Positions 1 through 7,464 of a stretch of 7,464 nt of DNA are shown here, piece after piece; position 1 is the stretch's first letter; each line of letters opens with the position of its first letter. The position numbers were made by a program, and so were the translations under genes. This DNA comes from Candidatus Sulfopaludibacter sp. SbA3. GTDB lineage: Bacteria; Acidobacteriota; Terriglobia; 20CM-2-55-15. Under the pieces are notes generated by a model. The model saw nothing but the letters and a program-made list of their open reading frames with translations. It had not been told where the DNA came from and made no database searches. The DNA is taken from assembly GCA_945861845.1 (NCBI GenBank), contig CAMAWS010000151.1:1-7464 (forward strand), in the 5' to 3' direction.

Positions 1-1
1 C

Positions 2-631
2 ACGACGTACGACCACGAGGGTTCCGCAACCAGCCCGGAGTGTCCTTTGACCGCACAGGCAGGCGAAGTGCATACCGCAATGCGCACGCTCACCGGCCGG
101 CTAAGCCAGGTTCCGCCGGCATATTCCGCCAAGAAGATTGGCGGAGTACCATCGCATCGCCTTGCCCGGCAGGGAAAGATCATCGAGCCGCAACCGTGCC
201 AGGTCGAGGTATACGAATTCGAGATGACGAAGTTTGATCCGCCATCGATGCAATTTAGGGTCGCGTGTTCGCCGGGAACTTACATTCGCAGCCTCGCGCA
301 CGATCTTGGACAGGTACTGGAATGCGGCGCCCATCTCACATCGTTGCGCCGGACTCGATCGGGTGAATTTACGGTGGCGCAGGCTATCCCGCTGGCGCGC
401 ATCAGCAGGACAGATGTGACGCCGATTGAAGAGTTACTTGAGTCCTGGCCACGCGTCGACGTTTCCGACATTGATGAACAGAAGGTGCGGCACGGCAATC
501 AAATCTTGTGCGAGGCACAGGGACAGTTCGCTCGCATCTTCAACAAAAGAGGAGAGTTTTTAGCTGTCGCAGCCATAGAAAATGGTTTTGTGCATCCAAG
601 ACTTGTGCTAACCTCAAATACTTCGGATTAA
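2..631 (+). CDS. truB: tRNA pseudouridine(55) synthase TruB, 3' part (5' end outside window)
   Basis: TruB isomerises U55 of the T-loop to pseudouridine in nearly all tRNAs in the cytoplasm. The frame is open from base 2, so the start and the catalytic-Asp motif lie upstream and about 209 residues are visible. Seen here: a TTYDHEG segment right at the edge (the family's T-x-T-x-D-x-x-G region), PPAYSAKKIGG at bases 113-145, an ARQGK element, and CSPGTYIRSLAHDLG at 266-310. In E. coli TruB the Tyr and Arg of GTYIR (Y179, R181) line the active site, and both are present. GAHLTSLRRTRSGEF follows. The last 80 or so residues, with a GEFLA...G..HP pattern, fit the C-terminal PUA RNA-binding domain. 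The gene ends 46 bases before rpsO on the same strand, a conserved arrangement. The identification is secure; only the N-terminus is missing. Confidence 0.96.
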   Translation, partial: TTYDHEGSATSPECPLTAQAGEVHTAMRTLTGRLSQVPPAYSAKKIGGVPSHRLARQGKIIEPQPCQVEVYEFEMTKFDPPSMQFRVACSPGTYIRSLAHDLGQVLECGAHLTSLRRTRSGEFTVAQAIPLARISRTDVTPIEELLESWPRVDVSDIDEQKVRHGNQILCEAQGQFARIFNKRGEFLAVAAIENGFVHPRLVLTSNTSD

Positions 632-649
632 CAGCCTGTGCTTGGCTGT
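631..649 (+). promoter_or_regulatory. Small hairpin in the truB-rpsO gap (possible S15 leader element)
   Basis: ACAGCC (631-636) and GGCTGT (644-649) are perfect inverted arms of 6 bp around a 7-nt loop. The first base overlaps the last base of the truB stop codon. No T-run follows, so it is not a terminator. It sits just before the purine-rich ribosome-binding tract GAGAGAGAG (655-663) of rpsO, which is unusually far (14 nt) from the ATG. S15 represses its own translation through leader RNA structures in several bacteria. A similar role here is inference. Confidence 0.35.
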
Positions 650-677
650 ATCAAGAGAGAGAGTTAAATAACACCGA

Positions 678-947
678 ATGAGTCTGACAAAGGAAAGCAA
701 AGGAAACGTCATTACCTCGTATCGAGTTCATGCTTCGGATACGGGGTCCCCGGAAGTTCAGATCGCATTGCTGAGCGAGCGGATAACGTACCTCACGGAG
801 CACTTCAAGACGCACCAAAAAGATCATGGGTCTCGACGCGGGCTACTGAAGATTGTTGGCAAACGCCGACGCCTGCTGGATTATTTGAAGACGTGTAGCG
901 TTGATCGCTATCGGGAAGTGATTTCCAAGCTCGGAATCCGAAAATAG
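678..947 (+). CDS. rpsO: 30S ribosomal protein S15
   Basis: S15 is a primary 16S rRNA-binding protein. It nucleates assembly of the platform of the 30S subunit and contributes to a bridge to the 50S. The protein is 89 residues, exactly the usual bacterial length. Hallmarks are visible in order: an N-terminal helix, [19 protein letters not shown] near residues 18-36, then [20 protein letters not shown] near residues 46-65, which carries the conserved HxKD and SRRGL residues that contact the rRNA three-way junction. The tail is GIRK. The ATG at 678 gives the standard MSLTKE N-terminus. The only purine-rich tract upstream (GAGAGAGAG, 655-663) is 14 nt away, longer than typical. It lies between truB and pnp as in many bacteria. 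A terminator follows at 985, suggesting that part of the transcription stops before pnp. Confidence 0.98.
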   Translation: MSLTKESKGNVITSYRVHASDTGSPEVQIALLSERITYLTEHFKTHQKDHGSRRGLLKIVGKRRRLLDYLKTCSVDRYREVISKLGIRK

Positions 948-963
948 AGCGTGCCAAACGCTC
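947..963 (+). promoter_or_regulatory. Hairpin overlapping the rpsO stop codon
   Basis: GAGCGT (947-952) and ACGCTC (958-963) form a perfect 6-bp stem with a 5-nt loop that begins on the last base of the rpsO stop codon. It is followed by an AT-rich self-complementary CAATATTG (966-973) and then by the terminator. The combination of a 3' hairpin, an AU-rich spacer and a second hairpin resembles the processed rpsO 3' region of E. coli, where RNase E cuts between stem-loops. The function here is inferred. Confidence 0.35.
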
Positions 964-984
964 AACAATATTGAAACGACCAAG

Positions 985-1019
985 ACGACCCGGGACCTTG
1001 CTTCCGGGTCGTTTTTTTT
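985..1019 (+). terminator. Rho-independent terminator between rpsO and pnp
   Basis: The stem pairs 985-995 with 1002-1012: 11 bp including one G-U pair, rich in GC, with a CCTTGC loop. It is followed by eight T residues (1012-1019). This is a textbook intrinsic terminator on the + strand. Outer arms 976-982 and 1019-1025 are also complementary, so the RNA can extend the stem around a short U bulge, or pair differently. The terminator should make pnp expression depend on read-through or on a promoter within or just after this region. Confidence 0.9.
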
Positions 1020-1052
1020 GGTCGTCGTAAACAGAGGAGATAAAGAATAACC

Positions 1053-3167
<2,115 letters not shown>

Positions 3168-3169
3168 AC

Positions 3170-3227
3170 AATCCGGGGACAGACTCCGAATTCTGCAGTA
3201 CAAGAATTCGGAGTCTGTCCCCGGATT
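3170..3227. repeat. Perfect 25-bp inverted repeat, REP-like palindrome
   Basis: Bases 3170-3194 are the exact reverse complement of 3203-3227, leaving an 8-nt loop (GCAGTACA). The arms contain CCGGGGACAGACTCCGAATT. The element begins 3 bases after the pnp stop and ends 6 bases before the stop of the convergent minus-strand gene, filling the gap. There is no proper T-run on either strand, so it is not a canonical intrinsic terminator. A 25-bp RNA stem would still block 3' exonucleases on either transcript. The GGGGACAGAC core resembles dispersed palindromes linked to REP-associated tyrosine transposases (from memory). No transposase is present here. Confidence 0.8.
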
Positions 3228-3233
3228 TATCCC

Positions 3234-3587
3234 TCAATCCAAATCCATCGGCCTGATCGGCTCCTCCAACTCGTCGGCGTGCTTCATTGCTTCTTCGAAT
3301 TTCTTATCCACCAATTCCATTCGGCCTTGTTCACGCTGGAAGGCTTCTTTGAAGCGATCGGCGGCCGTGTCCTTTTCATGCTGCAGTTTCTGGAGGGCAT
3401 CCTCAAAAGACAAGGTCTTCTTTTTGGGCTTTTCCGTGAAGAGTACCTCGCCGCTGCCCCTGTCAACGGTGAGCGTAGCCTCGCAACACGTGCACTGCAC
3501 ACGAAGCTGTCCCTTTTTATCCATGACGGAAAGTATATCGCGAGAAACCCATCCGGGGACAAGGTTCGGACAGACAATGAGAAGCAT
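3234..3587 (-). CDS. Small hypothetical protein with a CxxC knuckle and probable coiled coil
   Basis: I recognise no named function. The 117-residue frame has a cysteine cluster CTCC at 32-35 giving one CxxC pair, followed by EATLTVDRGSGEVLF, which looks like the first half of a zinc ribbon. There is no second CxxC, so zinc binding would need a dimer or another ligand (C6 is the only other Cys). A basic stretch KPKKK (about 53-57) leads into a charged, probably helical or coiled-coil region (about 60-108), and the tail is acidic (PIRPMDLD). The true start is uncertain. ATG at 3587 lies 17 nt after the UbiD stop. The internal ATG at 3524 (Met22) gives a 96-residue protein in which the recognisable part starts at once. 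Neither has a clear Shine-Dalgarno sequence, and the extra N-terminal stretch overlaps a REP-like fragment, which favours Met22. The gene is probably co-transcribed with the upstream UbiD gene. Confidence 0.7.
   Translation of the reverse strand: MLLIVCPNLVPGWVSRDILSVMDKKGQLRVQCTCCEATLTVDRGSGEVLFTEKPKKKTLSFEDALQKLQHEKDTAADRFKEAFQREQGRMELVDKKFEEAMKHADELEEPIRPMDLD
3551..3577. repeat. Possible degenerate REP-like fragment
   Basis: ATCCGGGGACA at 3551-3561 is identical to 3171-3181 in the large palindrome's left arm. It is followed by TTCGGACAGAC (3565-3575), which resembles the next part of the same motif. It lies within the disputed N-terminal extension of the minus-strand small gene. It could be a decayed copy of the palindrome family or a chance match. 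Confidence 0.3.
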
Positions 3588-3604
3588 GGTGTTTGGTGCC
3601 GGCC

Positions 3605-5350
3605 CTACCGCCAGTACTCGCCCCAGCGACGGTCCACCAGCTTGACTATGGAATCATCCATTTGAAGGGGGAGAGGGTAGCCCTTCTTCCAGGTGGCATC
3701 AATGCCCACGATTCCCCGGTAAACCGGGCGCGCACCTGCGAATCCCTGCTCGGTAAAGAACATGTCACGCGCGGGATCGAAACGAGTAAAGATGCCCCAC
3801 TGAAGATTTTCGTCGTCGTCCAGTTCGACGTCCGCGCTTACGGCAACAATGAAGCGCACGGGCAGGGGTACGTGCACGAGCTTCCCGATCACGGACCGGG
3901 CGTCGTCGCTAACAACGACGACCAGGAATCCCCCGTCGAGCAGCTTGAACTTTTCAACCCTGCTGTCATAGCGGCGAGGATCAACTTCCGACGGCGGCGC
4001 GGCGGGCTCCATAACTTCGCCGGCCGCATCGATGATCAGCTTGCTCCCGACATGCATCTTGAATGACGTGAAATCCAGCGTGTCCAGTGGAGCAAAAGGA
4101 ACGAGCAGCATGTGATCAGCCGGCTCGAATCGCTGCCACATGTCGCGGAGCACAGCCCGGAAATCCCTCGGATCACGATGGGGACCGACGAGCACCATCA
4201 CCTTGGTTAGAGACAGTTGCCCCGTTCCCAGCAAACCCAATGCGGTTTTCAGCACTTCCTTGGGATGGCGCTCCTTGAGGGAAACCACCAGGAGATTATG
4301 AAAGCCCGCGCCTGCATAAGCGCACATATCGACAATATTGGGATTAATGACCCGAATCAATGGACCGATCATCTCGCCAATGGCAACGCCGAGAAACTTA
4401 TCCTCTTGCGGCGGTTTTCCGACAACGGTGGCGGCATACACGGCATTGCGCCGATGAGTCACGCGCCGCACGTGAAACACCGGAAACTCCGCAGCCTCAG
4501 AGTAGTGTCCGAAATGATCGCCGAATGGCCCTTCGAGGCGGCGTTCGTGAGCTCGAACCACGCCCTCCAGGACGAACTCCGCATTGGCCGGCACAAGCAT
4601 GTTCAGCGTCGCCGCTTTCACCATCGGAACGCTTTTGCCACGCAAGAACCCGGCAAACCCGATCTCATCCATGTCTTCGGGCAGGGGAAGGACACCGGCC
4701 ATCATCAAAATCGGATCGGCGCCGATCACGACGGCCACTTCAAGATCCTTGCCATCCTGCTCGGCTTCCCAATACTGACCTCGGCCTCCCTTCATGCTCT
4801 GCCAGTGCATGCCCGTTTTGTCCTGGTCGAAAACCTGAAGACGGTAAAGGCCCAGATTCCGCCGAAGCGTTCGGGGATGATGGGTAATGACCATTCCGTA
4901 GGTAATGAAACGTCCGGCATCACCAGGCCAACATTGAAGTACAGGCAGCTCTAACAGGTTCGGATCTTCGACTACTTCCTGACACTGTCCGCGAGCAACC
5001 GTCGCAGGGCGCATATTGAGGGCGCGCCTGAGGGTTCGCCGTGAATCCCACAGTCCCTTCAGGGATGGCGGATTCATGCGATAGATCACTTCCAGCAGCT
5101 CCTGTCCAATCTCGGAAGGTTCGCGTCCCAGTGCCGTGCGGACCCGGCCCATCGTTCCAAAGAGATTCATGACCAGCGGCACAGATGAACCCTTTGGGTT
5201 TTCGAAAAGCAGCGCCGGGCCCTGTTCGCGGATCACGCGCTGTGTGATTTCCGTAACCTCGAGCACAGGATCCACTTCGGTCCTGATTCGCTTGAGCTCA
5301 CCGCTTCGCTCGAGATGATTGATGAAAGCCTGAAGATCGTCAAAAGGCAT
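3605..5350 (-). CDS. UbiD-family prenylated-FMN decarboxylase (possibly quinone biosynthesis, MqnL-like)
   Basis: UbiD enzymes reversibly decarboxylate aromatic or unsaturated acids with prenylated FMN supplied by UbiX; many act in ubiquinone or menaquinone synthesis. Seen here: the family N-terminus (DLQAFINHLERSGELKRI), NLGLYRLQVFD at 165-175, FAGFLRG at 232-238 and EGPFGDHFGHY at 273-283. By alignment from memory with Aspergillus Fdc1, N165 and E229 match metal ligands, and R170, E273 and D278 form the catalytic E-R-D/E set. The third metal ligand, normally His (Fdc1 H191), aligns with Met186 in MHWQSMKGG. The protein is 581 residues against 497 in E. coli UbiD, and a C-terminal segment appears twice (about 382-442 and 498-553). 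The length, GKPPQEDKFLG and FHNLLVVSLKERHP recall the roughly 600-residue menaquinone (futalosine-route) decarboxylases, but the substrate cannot be fixed. The ATG fits the family start but lacks a Shine-Dalgarno sequence. The CxxC gene follows it. Confidence 0.9.
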   Translation of the reverse strand: MPFDDLQAFINHLERSGELKRIRTEVDPVLEVTEITQRVIREQGPALLFENPKGSSVPLVMNLFGTMGRVRTALGREPSEIGQELLEVIYRMNPPSLKGLWDSRRTLRRALNMRPATVARGQCQEVVEDPNLLELPVLQCWPGDAGRFITYGMVITHHPRTLRRNLGLYRLQVFDQDKTGMHWQSMKGGRGQYWEAEQDGKDLEVAVVIGADPILMMAGVLPLPEDMDEIGFAGFLRGKSVPMVKAATLNMLVPANAEFVLEGVVRAHERRLEGPFGDHFGHYSEAAEFPVFHVRRVTHRRNAVYAATVVGKPPQEDKFLGVAIGEMIGPLIRVINPNIVDMCAYAGAGFHNLLVVSLKERHPKEVLKTALGLLGTGQLSLTKVMVLVGPHRDPRDFRAVLRDMWQRFEPADHMLLVPFAPLDTLDFTSFKMHVGSKLIIDAAGEVMEPAAPPSEVDPRRYDSRVEKFKLLDGGFLVVVVSDDARSVIGKLVHVPLPVRFIVAVSADVELDDDENLQWGIFTRFDPARDMFFTEQGFAGARPVYRGIVGIDATWKKGYPLPLQMDDSIVKLVDRRWGEYWR

Positions 5351-5620
5351 AAGCCGAGAACGATAACATGGGCGATCGGGCCTTTCTCATGATTCCATTC
5401 TTCCTAGGCAATACTCGGATTTCTGCATAGATTGCGAGTACCTGATCCATCTCCTGCATTCTTGAACTATCATCTTGCCGTCTGAAAGCGACACCCCTCT
5501 AAGCTATGACGCTTATCCGCGGGACTAAAGTTTTTTCGGCAATCCGCCGATGATACGAGACAGGGCGGATCTTGAACTCAAGATGCCAACGAATTTGTCC
5601 CGCAATAGAAAGGAATTCTG
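5351..5620. other. Divergent intergenic region between the UbiD and protease genes
   Basis: These 270 bases separate two genes read outward and contain no plausible gene. Visible elements: a sigma-28-like promoter facing the protease (5526-5553); a 6-bp dyad TACTCG (5412-5417) and CGAGTA (5435-5440); a small hairpin ATCTTG (5569-5574) and CAAGAT (5579-5584) in the expected protease leader; GCGGGAC (5519-5525) and GTCCCGC (5597-5603) as a distant inverted pair around the promoter; and a good ribosome-binding site GAAAGGA (5608-5614). On the UbiD side I see no convincing -35/-10 pair; only ACGATA (5360-5365), reading TATCGT on the minus strand, resembles a -10 box close to the ATG. I recognise no riboswitch. 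Confidence 0.6.
5526..5553 (+). promoter_or_regulatory. Sigma-28 (FliA)-type promoter upstream of the S8 protease
   Basis: TAAAGTTT (5526-5533) is a perfect match to the FliA -35 consensus. GCCGATGA (5546-5553) matches the -10 consensus GCCGATAA at 7 of 8 positions. The spacer is 12 nt, one more than the usual 11. Transcription would start near 5560, giving a leader of about 60 nt before the ATG at 5621. FliA drives late flagellar and chemotaxis genes, so the protease may be expressed with motility. The one-base-longer spacer, and TCGGC/GCCGA arms (5536-5540, 5546-5550) that could be a hairpin instead, keep this short of certain. Confidence 0.6.
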
Positions 5621-7464
5621 ATGGCTCACAGACGAAGCCCTCGCTTGCTGTTACTTCTCTCGCTTTGCACGCTCCTGATCGGGACGCCAGTCCTGGCCCA
5701 GTCACCCTCAGTCGAGAAGGTTATTATCACGACTTCTAAACCATACTCACTCCTGGTTGGAAATGTTGAGCGGCTGGGTGGCAGGGTAATGCATCAATAC
5801 AAATATATTGATGCAGTGGCCGCAGAAATCCCGACTTCATCGCTTACGGCCTTGAAGGACCTGGTTGGATCTGAAGCGATCAGCAAAGACATCGTCGTGC
5901 CAAAACCGGGATTCATGGGCAGGGAGCGGTCAGTTGCAACTCCAAAGGACGTCGACATCGCTGCGAATGCCCACGTTGGCAATGCGAGGCAGATTTTTCC
6001 AGGGGACCTGCCGCCCCAGGCGTCCTATCGCCTGAACCATGCAGACTTGGATTTGCGTGAACTGCATAGACGCGGGAAAACCGGTGCCGGCGTAATTGTA
6101 GCGGTCATCGATTCCGGCCTCCGGCGCGGCTTCGCTGGTTTGTACATGGACGGATCCGATATCGGTGGAGAGAATCTTGTCCCTGATGGCGGACGCTACC
6201 TCGATGCGGACAACGATCCACACGGCACCTTTGTAGCAACGCTGATCTCGGGCAACGCGAAATTTCATTTGCCGCCGGGAGATCTCAAGACGTCTTTGAA
6301 TGAGCACATGTCCGGCGTGGTCCGCGACGGCGACTCACTCTACCTGTTTGGGACGGCGCCGAGCGCCAGCATTTATTCTCTCAGGATCTTCAGCGCAGAT
6401 GCCCTGACAGGCGCCCCCAAAAGCCGCGTCATGGCGGCCATGGAACGGGTGATCGAACTTCGTGAACTCTATGACAGTGGCGACCGCCGCCGGGGGATCA
6501 ATATCCAGGTTTGCAACATGAGTCTCGGCACGTCGACGATCTATGCCGGACGGACCGAGTTCGAAAGACTCGCCGACGAAATGCTTCGAAAAGGCATTAT
6601 CCCCGTAATCTCGGAAGGAAATGTCGGACCCTCAGCACTAACAACGGCAAGTCCTGGCAGTTCTTTTGGCGCTATCACCGTGGGCGCCATGAGTTATGCC
6701 GGCAACGAAAAGGTATTCCGCGACCTTCAATACGGACCTGGTTATGGGTCGCTTTATCGTCCGTCACAGGCCACGCAGACCGCATGGTTCAGTTCACGCG
6801 GGCCAAATGCGGACGGCCATCCCGATCCCGACGTCATGGCAAGCGGCTTCGGAACATTTTCCCAGGGATACGGCGTAAGGACCACGGTTTCGGTGTCGAA
6901 TGGCACGAGCTTCAGCGCTCCGATTGTGACCGGTCTAGCCGCAATCCTGCGCCAGGCGTTTCCCCGCGCGACGGCCACGCAGATCCGGAATGCCATCATC
7001 GAGACGGCAGATGCATCGGTCTTTGGTGACGGCTCCGGAAAGATCGATCGTGGAAACGGCGCGGTCAATGCGGAGGCCGCTTTCCGTTTGCTGGATTCCG
7101 GCGGGGCTTCCGATCGCCTGCCCAGCCGGCCGAGGCCGAATGACAGGGTCGAGGACAACATCGAAGCAAACACGAACCTGACAGTCGTGGGAGGAGCGGT
7201 CCGGCAAAGGTTTCGCAATCTCAAGCCCGGACAGACCGGCGAAATTCTCTATGAAGTCACTGAGAAGACCGAGCAGGTTGTCGTCGATCTTTCAAACGTC
7301 AGCGCTTCACTGCCGGCGGGCCAACAGAACCAGCTCTTCGGCGACGATATATTCCTCAACATTCACAGCGCCAAGACCTCGTCGCACGGACCTTTCGGGG
7401 ACTACCCGGTGTTCGCCTACACGGTGGGAGGGACCTTTGTTGTTGACGATCCCGAGCCCGGCAT
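5621..7464 (+). CDS. Secreted subtilisin-like S8 serine protease, 5' part (runs off window)
   Basis: An extracellular or periplasmic endopeptidase of the subtilase (S8) family. The frame is open to the window end (614 residues visible). A signal peptide covers residues 1-26: basic HRRSPR, a Leu-rich core, and a cleavage site after PVLA. An inhibitor-I9-like propeptide follows (about 29-95), with the pattern LGGRVMHQYKYIDAVAAEIP. The catalytic triad is complete: D164 in VIDSG, H201 in DPHGTFVA, S430 in NGTSFSAP. N334 in SEGN is the likely oxyanion-hole Asn; the usual context is AAGN. An insertion of about 30 residues (214-243) separates the His motif from GTAPSASIYSLRIF, where subtilisins usually continue almost directly. 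After about residue 480 the sequence changes to a beta-rich, probably accessory PPC-like C-terminal domain. The start is supported by GAAAGGA 6 nt upstream. A sigma-28-like promoter precedes it. The substrate is unknown. Confidence 0.93.
   Translation, partial: MAHRRSPRLLLLLSLCTLLIGTPVLAQSPSVEKVIITTSKPYSLLVGNVERLGGRVMHQYKYIDAVAAEIPTSSLTALKDLVGSEAISKDIVVPKPGFMGRERSVATPKDVDIAANAHVGNARQIFPGDLPPQASYRLNHADLDLRELHRRGKTGAGVIVAVIDSGLRRGFAGLYMDGSDIGGENLVPDGGRYLDADNDPHGTFVATLISGNAKFHLPPGDLKTSLNEHMSGVVRDGDSLYLFGTAPSASIYSLRIFSADALTGAPKSRVMAAMERVIELRELYDSGDRRRGINIQVCNMSLGTSTIYAGRTEFERLADEMLRKGIIPVISEGNVGPSALTTASPGSSFGAITVGAMSYAGNEKVFRDLQYGPGYGSLYRPSQATQTAWFSSRGPNADGHPDPDVMASGFGTFSQGYGVRTTVSVSNGTSFSAPIVTGLAAILRQAFPRATATQIRNAIIETADASVFGDGSGKIDRGNGAVNAEAAFRLLDSGGASDRLPSRPRPNDRVEDNIEANTNLTVVGGAVRQRFRNLKPGQTGEILYEVTEKTEQVVVDLSNVSASLPAGQQNQLFGDDIFLNIHSAKTSSHGPFGDYPVFAYTVGGTFVVDDPEPG

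Noticed and set aside
3170..3233. The palindrome as a Rho-independent terminator
   Set aside because: The stem is strong but no run of T follows on either strand (TTAT on plus, none on minus), so it was called a repeat.
3170..3604. Insertion sequence or mobile element around the palindrome
   Set aside because: No transposase frame, target-site duplication or terminal repeats beyond the single palindrome are visible.
4217..4954. 245-residue plus-strand open frame opposite UbiD
   Set aside because: The opposite strand encodes all the conserved UbiD motifs. The plus-strand translation has no family features and is a shadow.
5485..5620. Possible c-di-GMP (GEMM) or other riboswitch in the protease leader
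   Set aside because: I looked for the GGCAAACC and GACGCAAAGCC cores and other known signatures and did not find them. The structured part is better explained as a sigma-28 promoter.
5930..6307. 125-residue minus-strand frame opposite the protease
   Set aside because: It is antisense to the region carrying the catalytic Asp and His motifs; no start signals or domain were seen.
6511..7029. 172-residue plus-strand frame inside the protease
   Set aside because: It overlaps the S8 catalytic core in another frame. Its Arg/Ser-rich composition is typical of an out-of-frame read of GC-rich coding DNA.

Overview
The window looks like ordinary chromosome from a moderately GC-rich Gram-negative-type bacterium. 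Conserved translation and RNA-decay genes are followed by two minus-strand genes and then a secreted protease. The gene styles, namely a long UbiD with a small lone-CxxC partner, a convergent-gap palindrome of the GGGGACAGACTCC type, and an S8 protease with a long propeptide, remind me of Acidobacteriota. That placement is an impression from memory, not a computed result.

Layout. Bases 2-631 (+) hold the 3' part of truB (tRNA pseudouridine-55 synthase), whose catalytic Asp lies upstream of the window. Bases 678-947 (+) hold rpsO (ribosomal protein S15). Bases 947-1025 carry a run of hairpins, including a strong Rho-independent terminator nested inside a longer stem. Bases 1053-3167 (+) hold a complete pnp (polynucleotide phosphorylase) with all catalytic residues in place. 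The order truB-rpsO-pnp is a classic bacterial synteny block that couples tRNA modification, the small ribosomal subunit and mRNA decay.

Bases 3170-3227, between convergent genes, hold a perfect 25-bp inverted repeat with an 8-nt loop that resembles a REP/RAYT-type dispersed palindrome. On the minus strand, a UbiD-family decarboxylase (3605-5350) is followed closely by a small lone-CxxC, probably coiled-coil protein (3234-3587), so the two probably form an operon. The UbiD protein has a duplicated C-terminal segment and a Met where the metal-binding His is expected.

Bases 5351-5620 form a divergent intergenic region. It contains a very good match to a flagellar sigma-28 (FliA) promoter directed at the next gene. 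Bases 5621-7464 (+) encode a secreted subtilisin-like S8 protease (signal peptide, propeptide, complete Asp/His/Ser triad) whose reading frame stays open to the window edge.

I found no CRISPR array, tRNA, rRNA, insertion sequence or defence system. The items most worth a second look are the sigma-28-like promoter on a protease, the UbiD active-site substitution, the bistable rpsO-pnp hairpin region and the REP-like palindrome.
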